In this document: in pieces, positions 50,753 to 60,103 of the stretch
Layout of the letters: every line of letters begins with the position of its first letter
Numbering within the stretch: position 1 is the stretch's first letter
Assembly (NCBI GenBank): GCA_020186115.1
Contig: WSYJ01000149.1
Coordinates: 1,178,001-1,242,000 of the forward strand
Direction of reading: 5' to 3'
Length of the DNA stretch: 64,000 nt
Source of the DNA: Histomonas meleagridis
Lineage: Eukaryota > Parabasalia > Tritrichomonadida > Dientamoebidae
Made by a program: the position numbers and the translations under genes
The notes under the pieces: generated by a model
What the model was told of the DNA's origin: nothing
Seen by the model: only the letters and a program-made list of their open reading frames with translations
Databases searched by the model: none

Positions 50753-51028
50753 ATGGATTCCCAACGCCAACCTCCTCAAAAGAGAAATACAAGTCATGCA
50801 AAATATGATTACAAATCACATCAAACGTGGGAAATTTTTCGAATGAAAAAATGGGACAAACTTGTAGATGGTGACATCCTTCTAATAGCGGAAATTATTT
50901 GTCGCTGGTTAGGTCTCAATTTGGGACGCAATGAGAAACGGCTAAAGAACGTTCTGTTCAAATTTTTTGATGACAATTTCGAAGTAATTGGTCCATTATT
51001 CCAATACATTACAATCGAAACCGAATAA
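50753..51028 (+). CDS. Small conserved-looking protein, unknown
   Basis: 91 residues from ATG 50753. A basic disordered start (QRQPPQKRNTSHAKYDYK) leads to a helical domain (DGDILLIAEIICRWLGLNL, then NEKRLKNVLFKFFDDN). The frame is open back to an earlier ATG at 50636, but the extra 39 residues look like upstream untranslated sequence, so the inner start is preferred. The region upstream carries TAACGTAACC and GACGTTTC words. No family recognised. Confidence 0.6.
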   Translation: MDSQRQPPQKRNTSHAKYDYKSHQTWEIFRMKKWDKLVDGDILLIAEIICRWLGLNLGRNEKRLKNVLFKFFDDNFEVIGPLFQYITIETE

Positions 51029-51257
51029 TAACCTAAGTAAAGACCAAACCTTACTCAATTTTTATCATTCTCCTCAAACCAAAATCATGTTCTACATTAT
51101 TTTTGAATATTTTGGGTTTAACCAAAATTTCCCAGGATAAAAATCTAAATTATTTGTGCATAAATGAAAGAAATCACCAATTGTTCATGTGTGTATTTAT
51201 TAAAAAAATATTTTATTTAATTTTTATTCTATGTATTAGCACAAAAAAATTCTTTTA

Positions 51258-51953
51258 TCAATGCGAAACGTGTTCTTTTTCAGTGTTTTTTGATGTTTCT
51301 TCGATTCGTTTATGTACATACTTCTTTATTTCGGTTAATGCTTCAACAGGAAGCTTTCTAAGGTCAACACGAAGTGGCTCATTGAAGATATCTAATTCTG
51401 TATCATAATGGCGGAAGACATTGTTGAAAAATAAAAGATCATTTGACTTTTGTTTGGGCAATTTCTTGATATCTTCCAAAAGTGAAGTCAGATCATTTTC
51501 AGAAAACTCTTGTGGTTTAATACTTTTAAGGAATGTTTTAGGATAATTTTTTGAAACAGATGGTGGTGGTTTTGAGATCAAATCAGATATCTTTAACTGT
51601 AAATTAATAAATTGTCTTGTCCATCCTTCAATACCTAATCTGTATACCTTCTCTTTTTGCTTATTGAAATAGTGCGTAAATTGTTGAGCAACAATGAAAA
51701 AATACGAATTATTTCCATAATATTTTTCAACATTATATAGTATCATTTGTACATCGCGATCCCAATCTTCTATTGTGTTGTATTGGTTTCTTTGTAGCCT
51801 TTCTTGAATAACTTTTAAATTAGTTAATGTTGGAAGAACTTCGTCTGGAATTTCATCTGCACCATATTCAATTAAGCACTTTCCTAAAGGTTCTTCCATT
51901 AAATCATTAATAATTTGTAAACATATTTTTGTGTTTTCTGTGTTCATTTCCAT
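51258..51953 (-). CDS. Bromodomain-NET (BET-like) protein with atypical bromodomain
   Basis: 231 residues. Residues 8-100 fit a shortened bromodomain helix bundle (KICLQIINDLMEEPLGKCL, LTNLKVIQERLQRNQY, DWDRDVQMILYNVEKYYGNNS). The Asn that binds acetyl-lysine (in a YN motif after the NxxxY helix) appears as Tyr (EKYYGNN), and the WPF shelf is missing. Residues 155-222 form the NET domain (LLEDIKKLPKQKSN, VDLRKLPVEALTEIKKYV). BET proteins read acetylated histones and recruit elongation factors. This member may recruit through NET only. It shares an 83-bp divergent promoter with Rpn11. Confidence 0.72.
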   Translation of the reverse strand: MEMNTENTKICLQIINDLMEEPLGKCLIEYGADEIPDEVLPTLTNLKVIQERLQRNQYNTIEDWDRDVQMILYNVEKYYGNNSYFFIVAQQFTHYFNKQKEKVYRLGIEGWTRQFINLQLKISDLISKPPPSVSKNYPKTFLKSIKPQEFSENDLTSLLEDIKKLPKQKSNDLLFFNNVFRHYDTELDIFNEPLRVDLRKLPVEALTEIKKYVHKRIEETSKNTEKEHVSH

Positions 51954-52036
51954 TCCCAGAATTTTGCCGAAATTAATGAATGACTTTTTGAGCGTATTTT
52001 GACCGGCATATATTTAAATTATTTTTTTAGATATTA
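51954..52036. promoter_or_regulatory. Divergent promoter, BET-like and Rpn11 genes
   Basis: 83 bp between two ATGs contain TTTTGACCGGCAT and a TATATTTAAATTATT stretch. The spacing leaves room for one MYB-like site and two initiators. Confidence 0.5.
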
Positions 52037-52939
52037 ATGTACAGCATCTTTGGTAATCGTCAAGGGAATACTCATTTTGATACAGCAGAAACTATACACA
52101 TCAGTGGTATGGCTCTTCTCAAAATGTTAAAGCATGGAAAATCTGGAATCCCTCTTGAAGTAGTTGGATTAATGTTAGGTCGATTTATTGATGATTACAC
52201 GATTCAAGTTGTTGATGTTTTCCCAACTCCACAAACAGGAACTGGTACCTCAGTTGAATCAATTGATGATGTTTTCCAAGAACAAATGAAGAGAAATCTT
52301 AGACTTACAGGACGTAACGAAGAAGTTGTAGGCTGGTATCATTCTCATCCAGGCTTTGGTGTATGGCTATCCAATGTTGACATCAATCAACAAATGACAT
52401 GGGAGAAACTTAATCCTCGTTGTATAGCCGTTGTTGTTGATCCGGTACAAAGTGTTCGAGGGAAAGTTGTTATTGGCGCCTTTCGTTGCATTGGTGATAA
52501 TCCACTTCAGATGCAACAAGCTGATGAAGCGCGTGAAACTACTTCATTCATCGGTAGCTTAGAAAAGCCATCCATCAAAGCGTTAGTACGAGGTCTTGGC
52601 CGACTTTATTATCAAATGCCCGTAGCATATCGAATGAGCGAATATGAGCAACAAGTTTTAATGTCTTTAAATCATCCGACATGGAGCAATGGATTTCAAA
52701 TTTCGAACTTTGTTAAGCGCGATCAAGAAAACATAAAAATATTAAAAAATATGACAAAAGCAGCAGATAATTATCGGAGAAGTATAATAGACGAAGAAGC
52801 AATGAACAAAAAAGAACTGTTAAATAGACACATAGGGAAAATTGATCCGAAGGAATATATAAAAGAAAACTCAAAAGAAATGGCCGAAAAAGGCGTAACA
52901 CAAATGACAAGAATTTTCTTGGATGAGAGCGCGTTTTAG
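52037..52939 (+). CDS. 26S proteasome deubiquitinase Rpn11 (PSMD14)
   Basis: 300 residues, close to the usual 310. The JAMM zinc-protease motif is complete: the upstream Glu in GIPLEVVGLMLG, and HSHPGFGVWLSNVD with both His and the Asp. The only notable change in this block is Val for the family's Cys (GFGCW). TPQTGTGTSVE and DPVQSVRGKVV are also canonical. Rpn11 sits in the lid and removes ubiquitin chains as substrates enter the proteasome. Confidence 0.96.
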   Translation: MYSIFGNRQGNTHFDTAETIHISGMALLKMLKHGKSGIPLEVVGLMLGRFIDDYTIQVVDVFPTPQTGTGTSVESIDDVFQEQMKRNLRLTGRNEEVVGWYHSHPGFGVWLSNVDINQQMTWEKLNPRCIAVVVDPVQSVRGKVVIGAFRCIGDNPLQMQQADEARETTSFIGSLEKPSIKALVRGLGRLYYQMPVAYRMSEYEQQVLMSLNHPTWSNGFQISNFVKRDQENIKILKNMTKAADNYRRSIIDEEAMNKKELLNRHIGKIDPKEYIKENSKEMAEKGVTQMTRIFLDESAF

Positions 52940-53210
52940 GAAAAATATGAATTATAAATATATTCGGTTGATTAAACTCGTGTTTTGATAGATGTTTGTA
53001 TACAAAAATTAGTTTCCAATGTGGAAGAACTGTATTTGTTGTTGTGTTTACAATGAAATTTATCTTTTTCATGATATTGTCCATAAAATACTGTGCACTA
53101 TGATTCATAAAACACAATACAACCATAAAATATACTTCAATATCAATAACTTGATTAACTTCTTTGCTGATTACTTTTTTTGATCGTATTTCTCAGAATT
53201 TATGCTCAGA

Positions 53211-53220
53211 AAACGGTTAT
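53211..53220 (+). promoter_or_regulatory. MYB-like motif upstream of the multi-pass protein
   Basis: AAACGGTTAT lies 19-28 nt before ATG 53239, followed by TTTTCAGA, an initiator-like word. Confidence 0.5.
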
Positions 53221-53238
53221 TTTCAGATTTTTTAAAAA

Positions 53239-54402
53239 ATGAAGAATCGAAAAGAAAAATCAAAATCAGGCGTTGGACTACAACGAAAAACCAACAACTC
53301 AAATGACTCAAAAACAAAATCAAAGAACGAAGAGGAAAAAATTGATGAAGAAACATATGAAAAGATTAAGAATACATTCGACAAACAAACAAAAGCCCAT
53401 TTACTAGAAAATGTGGTGGTATTTTTCATTGTATTTTTCATGATATTAATTTTTTCACTGATTAATTATTTTATTCCCAAAAAAAATTTATACCAACCTT
53501 TATCAAAGAAAGAGCAACCATTGTGTTCAGCAATAGATGATGCAGTTCCATGGCTTTCCTATATTTTAGTTCCAATGATCTTTTCCTCTATCTCTGTTTA
53601 CATCACAAATCTTGGCGGAAACTTTTTAATAGCAATAACCGGATCGGTTTTCTACTTTTTGTGTGAACCTCAAACAGCACTTTTATATCAATTCCCCTCA
53701 ACCGCCATCATCACTTTTTGTATAATTCTATCGTACATTTTTATTCAAAATGTCTTTACTGAGAAAACCATCTCCACTAAATGGTTTTTAAGTTTCTTTT
53801 TCTCATATTTATTTGTTGCTTTATCAATTTGTCTTAGACCTGAGTGCCTAGGTCCATCTATTGGTGTCTTTTTTATTTTCTTTGTTTCTGGTATTTCTCA
53901 AATTGGAAAATATTTAGGAAACTTTTTGATGATGGTAATTCAAGCCTTGAAAGTCTTTGGCACTATGTTTTTATATGGGAAATTTTTGTCTAATTTAGTT
54001 TTTATTATATGGGAGAAATTCGATGTGGCATCAAGTAGTAATGAAAGTTTCGATTTAGCAATGTTTATGGTTGTTTTCCAGCAACATGAAAGTCGTCTTT
54101 TTATATTTTATTTAGTTTTGTGTGTTTTGTTATTGAACAAGGGTAAATATGAGTATAATAGCATAATACCAATGATAGCAATGATCATTGGCTGTATAGC
54201 TTCTTTGATAACACAAATACAATCAAATGGTTATGTGTATGAGTTAAAATTGATCTTCTTTAATTTACATGTATTCTTCGTTGCAATTATAGTGTTCTCA
54301 AAGCTGAAATATAAGTGGGCACATGTTGGAATTTTGGTGATTTTGATGTTTGTTGCGCTTTTAATTAAGTTAATTGAAATTGTAAAGTCATTAAGTAGAT
54401 AA
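53239..54402 (+). CDS. Multi-pass membrane protein, unknown
   Basis: 387 residues. A hydrophilic, Lys/Glu-rich N-terminus (1-58) precedes about ten hydrophobic segments, starting VVVFFIVFFMILIFSLI and ending GILVILMFVALLIKLIEIV. A conserved-looking loop CLRPECLGPSIG lies in the middle. No transporter or enzyme signature was recognised. There is no cleavable signal, and the positive N-terminus suggests it is cytosolic. Confidence 0.75.
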   Translation: MKNRKEKSKSGVGLQRKTNNSNDSKTKSKNEEEKIDEETYEKIKNTFDKQTKAHLLENVVVFFIVFFMILIFSLINYFIPKKNLYQPLSKKEQPLCSAIDDAVPWLSYILVPMIFSSISVYITNLGGNFLIAITGSVFYFLCEPQTALLYQFPSTAIITFCIILSYIFIQNVFTEKTISTKWFLSFFFSYLFVALSICLRPECLGPSIGVFFIFFVSGISQIGKYLGNFLMMVIQALKVFGTMFLYGKFLSNLVFIIWEKFDVASSSNESFDLAMFMVVFQQHESRLFIFYLVLCVLLLNKGKYEYNSIIPMIAMIIGCIASLITQIQSNGYVYELKLIFFNLHVFFVAIIVFSKLKYKWAHVGILVILMFVALLIKLIEIVKSLSR

Positions 54403-54539
54403 ATTATTTTATCAATAAAAGTATATAAATTTTATTTAATTTTATATGTTAAATTAATAATATTTTCCTTTATAATTTTTTTTTCAAAATAATTAGAGAA
54501 ACAATAAAAAAAAAATCATAAAAAAATCAACTTACATAA

Positions 54540-55530
54540 CTTTATGAAAGATGTTCATTCATTAATGAAGAAAATGTTACATCAATTGATTATGCAGCTT
54601 TTTTTTCAGCAATTAATTGTTTTAAATATTTACTTATGAATGGTGCAAACGTAAATAATACAGGCAAATATGCAGTTGCAAGTGTAAATTAAGAAATTAT
54701 TCATTTATGCGAACAACTTCATTCATCATTTAAAAATGCATATGAAGCAGATATGTTTCATCGAAATGATATATCTAAATATTTTTATGAACAAAATTTG
54801 ATGAAATTAAAAATTCTGTTGGAAAAATTGTTGTTTTTTTTTTCGCGGAAAACTTTATGAATTTTAAAATTTTTGATTTTTTGTTTGAACAATAAGTTAT
54901 TAATATTCATCTTAATAAATATATTTATTTATTGTGAATAAATTTTTTCCCTAATATTTGATTTTTTACAACAATACCCAGAAATCATTTCAAGGATTTA
55001 ATACACTATTTTTATACCTCTGAAAACAACTATATCGAAATAGTTAAATTACTTCTTGAACAAAAAGGAATTGTTATTAATGATAAAGATATTTATTTGT
55101 TTTATTTATAATTTATTATAATAGTTTGGAAATTCAAAATAATATTTGAAAATTATTTAAATTATTTAATACAGCACTTATTCATGCATCTAAAAATGGT
55201 CATACAGAAATAGTTAAATTACTTCTTGAACAAGAAGGAATTGCTATTAATGCTAAAGATAATTATTTGTTTTATTTGAAATTTATTTTAAAAATTTAAT
55301 ATTTCAAAATAATATTTGGAAATTATTTAAATTATTTTATACAGCACTTATGCTTGCATCTTGGAACGGTCATACAGAAATAGTTAAATTACTTCTTGAA
55401 CAAAAAGGAATTGATATTAATGCCAAAGATATTTATTTGTTTTATTTAATATTTATTTTAATAATTTTGGAATATTTCAAAATAAGATTTGGAAATTATT
55501 TAAAATATTTAGTACAGCACTTATTTTAGC
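54540..55530 (+). pseudogene. Decayed DUF3447/ankyrin gene copy
   Basis: The left part (54558-54740) closely follows the coding text of 37680-37860 (INEENVT...DYAA, YLLMNGANVNNTGKYAVAS), but GAA has become TAA near 54691 and several deletions follow. The right part holds three recognisable ankyrin units (near 55040-55090, 55180-55260 and 55345-55430) with the same ATACAG-ended cassettes. No intact frame remains. It is the third locus of the same family in the window. Confidence 0.75.
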
Positions 55531-55628
55531 TTCTTGTTGTAAATAAAGTATAGTAAAAAGCGGTTGAAGAACGTAAAAACTTAAAGCTTGCATTCACAAG
55601 AAGAACTAAATCAAATTTGTCGTTATGT

Positions 55629-56051
55629 TTATTGACCTTCAAGAGCTTCCTTACGTTGTTGACGGCGAACCTTATGACGTTGTGCACGAACGCCTGAACC
55701 CCAAACCTTTACCTTTTGCTTACGTGTATTCTTACGCATACGGCGAGTAACCTTGCTCTTTTCAGCAAGTCCAGCCTTGATAAGACGGTGCTTTGGTTCG
55801 ATTGTTTTGAGTGCATCAAGATTGTCATAGATAAGGCCAAAACCTGTTGTACGGCCACCTCCGAACTTTGTTTCGAGTGAGAAGATGACAATGAGATCTT
55901 TGTTAGCTTTGAGTTGCTTTGCAACTAAATCTTTGATTTCATCGCGTGTTGGTGCCCTGTTTCCTGGGTGTTTAAGATCGACAACGAACTGTTTACGATC
56001 AAGTAATTTGTTTACGATGTATTTACGAATGCGCATTGTAACCTTCGACAT
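55629..56051 (-). CDS. 40S ribosomal protein eS24
   Basis: 140 residues from ATG 56051. Family landmarks are TMRIRKYIVNKLLDRKQFVV, HPGNRAPTRDEIKD, TKFGGGRTTGFGLIYDNLD and EPKHRLIKAGL, followed by the usual highly basic C-terminus. It is a structural component of the small ribosomal subunit. Codon use is less AT-rich than the surroundings, as expected for a highly expressed gene. Confidence 0.96.
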   Translation of the reverse strand: MSKVTMRIRKYIVNKLLDRKQFVVDLKHPGNRAPTRDEIKDLVAKQLKANKDLIVIFSLETKFGGGRTTGFGLIYDNLDALKTIEPKHRLIKAGLAEKSKVTRRMRKNTRKQKVKVWGSGVRAQRHKVRRQQRKEALEGQ

Positions 56052-56168
56052 TCTCCGAAAGGCCAACCAAAACCGTCATTACCCGCACGATATGAGTTTA
56101 CAAAAAGTGCCATCGATAAATGTATCGTATCGGCCAAATATTAAAAAGTGACAAGGCGATAAAGATAA
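56052..56168. promoter_or_regulatory. Divergent promoter between eS24 and PDI-like genes
   Basis: 117 bp between the ATGs. It contains AATGACGGTTTTGG-type MYB-like sequence read from the eS24 side, and ATCGTATCGGCC. Confidence 0.4.
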
Positions 56169-57317
56169 ATGATTTTTGTTTTTTTCTCATTAACCTTTGC
56201 AACACCAATACATTTAACAGATGAAAATTTTACACGATTTTTAAATGAAACAAGTAAACCAGTTTTCTTGAAATTATGGGCAAGTTGGTGTCCTCATTGC
56301 AAAGAAATGGCACCAGCATGGGAAGCACTTACATATATTGATGATCTAGATGAATACGTTTCAATAGCTGATATCGAATGTGAAATGAATCGAGAATCTT
56401 GTAAAAAATATAAAACTGATAGTTATCCAAAAATATTTTGGATTGATAATAAAAACAACATTGAAATTAACTACGACGGAACTAGGAACCTTGAGCACAT
56501 GCTTCTCTTCGTTAAAAAACAATTAAATTTTCCATTAATTCCAATCAATGAATCCCAAATAAGTTCATATATCAAAAGAGCAAACACAACAACAGTGTTT
56601 GTTTTCACAATACCACCAAATGATAAAGAAAAAATTAACAGCGTACGTAATGTTTCAACGCAGTTCAGAGACATTGAGTCACATTTCCTTTTGATTGATG
56701 GGAAAGAAGACGTTAAGCCATCCTTAACGGTCTACACTGATATTAACAGATCCGAAGATTATAATGGGGAATGGGATATAGAATCTCTTACAAATTTTGT
56801 TTTGCTGCACTCACTTCCTTTCTTTGTTGAAATCTCTTCTTACGTGATGAAACATTTAACAACCCAAAAATTAACAGCACTCATTTACTTAACAAACACA
56901 AGCAAAGAACCTACCAGTGATGCTATTTCTATTTGTGATAAAGTTTCAAAGGACTTTATTGTATCAAAGACAAATTGTGAAGATTATCAACATTTTTGTC
57001 GTTACATAGGAGTTAAAAACGCTTCTATTCCAAAGTATGTTTTGTACAATAGGGCTGGAGCTCGTTTTTGGATATATCAAAACGAAAGTATTATTGAAAA
57101 TGATGTGTTGAATTGGGTAAAAAATGTGAAAAACGGAGTGATCAAAGGAAGTGGCCCAGGAACTGGTTTTGGTTCTTCAATATTGGCAATATATTATAAT
57201 ATGAGGGGCCAAGGAACACCAACATTTGTATTTTTCCTACCTCTTTTAATGGTGTTCTGTGTAGCTCTGATGGTTTGGGATAATTGTAGTCATAGAGAAA
57301 AGATTAAGAAAGAATAA
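56169..57317 (+). CDS. Membrane-anchored PDI/thioredoxin-like oxidoreductase (ER)
   Basis: 382 residues. A signal peptide (1-11, MIFVFFSLTFA) leads into a thioredoxin domain with active site WASWCPHCKEMAP (about residues 37-49, CPHC as in DsbA-type and some PDI proteins) and cis-Pro SYP. A second and third thioredoxin-like region without CxxC follow. One membrane span lies near 350-372 (TFVFFLPLLMVFCVALMVW). The tail REKIKKE has KxKxx, an ER-retrieval signal. It probably catalyses disulfide formation on secreted proteins, like TMX-type proteins. Confidence 0.88.
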   Translation: MIFVFFSLTFATPIHLTDENFTRFLNETSKPVFLKLWASWCPHCKEMAPAWEALTYIDDLDEYVSIADIECEMNRESCKKYKTDSYPKIFWIDNKNNIEINYDGTRNLEHMLLFVKKQLNFPLIPINESQISSYIKRANTTTVFVFTIPPNDKEKINSVRNVSTQFRDIESHFLLIDGKEDVKPSLTVYTDINRSEDYNGEWDIESLTNFVLLHSLPFFVEISSYVMKHLTTQKLTALIYLTNTSKEPTSDAISICDKVSKDFIVSKTNCEDYQHFCRYIGVKNASIPKYVLYNRAGARFWIYQNESIIENDVLNWVKNVKNGVIKGSGPGTGFGSSILAIYYNMRGQGTPTFVFFLPLLMVFCVALMVWDNCSHREKIKKE

Positions 57318-57342
57318 ATAAACATATACTATACAAACATGT

Positions 57343-57567
57343 TTATATTTTCCAAAAAGACCAAGTAGATAAATCTTCAGCTTCCTGGAACATTTTGTCA
57401 ACTTCTTTATCTGTGTGTTTTACACCAAAAATATCCCATTTCTTTGGATTGTCTTTTGTTTGATCGTCATTGAACAAATCAATATGTATTCCAATCTCTG
57501 GTCTTTCGTGTGCATCAGGTTCCTCGTTTTCTTCTGTTACTTTATCAAAAGGGTGGTTTGTGCTCAT
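57343..57567 (-). CDS. Small acidic soluble protein, unknown
   Basis: 74 residues from ATG 57567. Charged N-terminal half (TEENEEPDAHERP), then IGIHIDLFNDDQ and DKEVDKMFQEAEDLS, ending TWSFWKI. It reads like a small helical adaptor. No family recognised. It faces the calmodulin gene across a 53-bp shared promoter. Confidence 0.55.
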   Translation of the reverse strand: MSTNHPFDKVTEENEEPDAHERPEIGIHIDLFNDDQTKDNPKKWDIFGVKHTDKEVDKMFQEAEDLSTWSFWKI

Positions 57568-57620
57568 TTGCTTTCGTAAAATACTTTTAACGTCTTTCGA
57601 AATTTTAAACGTTTTATACA
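57568..57620. promoter_or_regulatory. Divergent promoter, small acidic protein and calmodulin
   Basis: 53 bp with TTTTAACGTC (minus-strand GACGTTAAAA) and TTTAAACGTTTTATACA just before the calmodulin ATG, giving one MYB-like word for each direction. Confidence 0.55.
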
Positions 57621-58070
57621 ATGGTTGAAACCCTAACAGCAGAACAAATCCAAGAATTCCGTCAAGCTTTCGATATCATGGATAGAAATGGCGACGGTGT
57701 AATTACCGTTGATGACCTTGCCTCTGTTATGCGTGCAATTGGTCAAGCCCCAACTCATAGTGAACTTCAAGATATGATCCGAGAAGTTGATGCTGATGGA
57801 AATGACAACATAGATTTCACCGAGTTTCTTGCTTTAATGTCAAGACAAATGAGGCAAAGTGATATTGAAGATGAATTAAAAGAAGCGTTCCGTGTTTTTG
57901 ATCGCGATAATGACGGTTTTATAACTCCACAAGAACTTAGGTCATTGTTAATTTCACTAGGTCTTGATTCCTCACCTGAAGTTATTCGTAAAATGATCGG
58001 TGAAGCTGACAGAAATCGTGACGGAAAGATAGATTACCACGAGTTCAGACTTCTTGCACTTGGTAAATAA
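57621..58070 (+). CDS. Calmodulin-like Ca2+ sensor, four EF hands
   Basis: 149 residues, the exact length of calmodulin. Four complete EF loops: DRNGDGVITVDD, DADGNDNIDFTE, DRDNDGFITPQE and DRNRDGKIDYHE, each with Asp, acidic or polar ligands and a final acidic residue. The N-terminus ETLTAEQIQEFRQAFDIMD is that of calmodulin. The central linker reads ALMSRQMRQSDIEDELKEAF. The second loop is diverged (GNDNIDF) and the C-terminus ends LLALGK rather than MMTAK, so it may be a calmodulin variant rather than the main copy. Confidence 0.9.
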   Translation: MVETLTAEQIQEFRQAFDIMDRNGDGVITVDDLASVMRAIGQAPTHSELQDMIREVDADGNDNIDFTEFLALMSRQMRQSDIEDELKEAFRVFDRDNDGFITPQELRSLLISLGLDSSPEVIRKMIGEADRNRDGKIDYHEFRLLALGK

Positions 58071-58966
58071 ATACCGAAACTTTTTTACCTAAAATTTCCA
58101 GATTATTAAAAAGTTTTAATCCAGTTTTTAATCTCATGCGCTTACTTATATTTTATGAGGCTTAAACTCTTTTTATATCCCGCAATCTGAAGGTTTGTAG
58201 GAAATGATCACAAATATAGTTACAGAAAGAATAGGTGGATTAGTGCAATCCCTCTCTGTAAAGTGATATCAGTTGTCATTGATGTACTTGATTGTCATTA
58301 TCTTTTATGTTCAATTGAAACATTTTCATTAATTAGTCTTCTTGCTTCATGTGCCAATAAGCTACAAGCGATCACCATAGTTTGTGACTCACAAAACATT
58401 CAAAAAACTCCGAAAAAGTCAAATTGTGAATTAGCAAAATTCAATTACAGTATATGATCTAAAACTTTTAAGACTCCTCAAACGATGTTGGGTTCACATC
58501 TTCGAAGATGATATCATTTTGGTCGGGATATCTATTTATTCACTATTATAATATATTACATATTTGAGCGCTTTATGTAATTAGTAACATTCGTAACATG
58601 GAGATGCATTGGCTTTGTTGAAGGCGAATACGATTAAAGCCTACGATAATATCATTCACTGGAAAGACATAGAGTCACCCAAGCAAAAAGTCGGAGGAAG
58701 GTTAAAACTTATTGTAATGGATGCGCAAGTTATACATTTCTTGATAACTGTTTTTCAAGTACTGATAATACAAGCTTATGGCACTGCTGATTCAGGTGGA
58801 GTAACTTTGGTTCAATATGTAACGATCGTTGGATAATATTTATCAAAAAGAAAATGTGTTAATAATGATTGGTTTTTATATTTTATATAAGAATTAAAAA
58901 AATCATAAAAAGTTACATTTCTTTTATAAGTTCATTTTTTGTAAATTTGTTTCTTTATTTACATAG
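58071..58966. other. About 900 bp without a credible gene
   Basis: Short frames here lack ATGs and domain content. Nothing recognised. Confidence 0.5.
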
Positions 58967-59386
58967 TTAACCATTAAATTCATGAAGCTTTTTCCTTTTT
59001 TCCATTAATTTCTTTATCGTGCGAGATATTATAGCGTTTAATTCCATTGGATGATCATCTATTTTTAGATTATTCTCTTTATTATCCCCAATCTTATTTT
59101 TTAATTCATCAAAAGAACTTTCCATCTTAGATATTTCCTTTGAATTAATAATAGACCTCAAACGATTTACCACATCGTCTATCTTCCTAGTTGATAATTG
59201 GCTAAAGTCATGCTTACCTTTATTCATTTCTTTGTTGAATTTTTTGTTATTATTATAATTGTAAGGGGATATTAATTGTATTTTTCTTGTTGATGATTTC
59301 TTGATTTCCCGTGGCTTTACTTTAATCCACCTACTTCCAGTATTTCTTAGGAATGAACCTTTAGTGACTAATATAAGAAAAAACAT
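58967..59386 (-). CDS. Lys-rich hypothetical protein
   Basis: 139 residues from ATG 59386, strongly basic (RWIKVKPREIKKSSTRKI and KLMEKRKKLHEFNG), with helical C-terminal two-thirds (DVVNRLRSIINSK, MESSFDELKNKIG). No domain recognised. It lies between the calmodulin region and an ankyrin remnant, and its start lacks a MYB-like word, so it could be the last exon of something larger or a fragment. Confidence 0.4.
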   Translation of the reverse strand: MFFLILVTKGSFLRNTGSRWIKVKPREIKKSSTRKIQLISPYNYNNNKKFNKEMNKGKHDFSQLSTRKIDDVVNRLRSIINSKEISKMESSFDELKNKIGDNKENNLKIDDHPMELNAIISRTIKKLMEKRKKLHEFNG

Positions 59387-59499
59387 TTAAATATTTTGAC
59401 TTTATGCAAATAAATAAAATTAATAATAGAATAAAGAATATGAAGACATCAATAAAAAATTGTCATCTGACTTGTCCTTTAGAAAGGGGCTCAGGTGTG

Positions 59500-59640
59500 A
59501 ATGCCAACATAAGTGCTGTTTTAAATAATTTAAATAATTTTCAAATATTATTTTGAATTTGAAAATTATTAAGATAAATATTAACATTAATATCAATTCC
59601 TTTCTGTTCAAAGTATAATCTCACTATTTCTATATTACCA
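59500..59640 (-). pseudogene. Isolated ankyrin cassette remnant
   Basis: The minus strand reads ...EQKGIDINVN, then the typical cassette ending TTAAATTATTTAAAACAG, then CACTTATG, then unrelated sequence. It is a single stranded-off unit of the ankyrin family. Confidence 0.65.
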
Positions 59641-60103
59641 TTATATATATGCACTTATACTGAATGTAAGTTACCTTTCATGTCTTCAAGTTTATCTTGG
59701 TAAAAATTATTCAATAATAAATTTGCCTTGTAAAAAACACATTACTTTCAGTGCTTTTAGAATTCATTAACCAATAATTTTGAATATATATTTATATCTA
59801 CACCATTCATTTCCTCAATGACTCAGCTCTCACAGACAAAGTTTCACATTTCATGAAACAAACAATTTTTTTATCCATAAATTTCAAGTCACTATTTTCA
59901 TTATTGCCAATATACAAAATTAATTTTTCCGTAAATTCATTTGGTGATTCACAACCTCCCATAAAAAGTTTTATCTTTAAACGTTTGTATTGTTGATTAT
60001 TTTCCCAAGTTTCAGTACCATACAAAATAACAACATTTCTTTGTAAATAAATGATACATATTGATGCATTATTAAAATTATTTTTGATTTTATTTTATTA
60101 AAA

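Noticed and set aside
58609-58836. 75-codon ORF
   Set aside because: No ATG, no motif, and no domain content.
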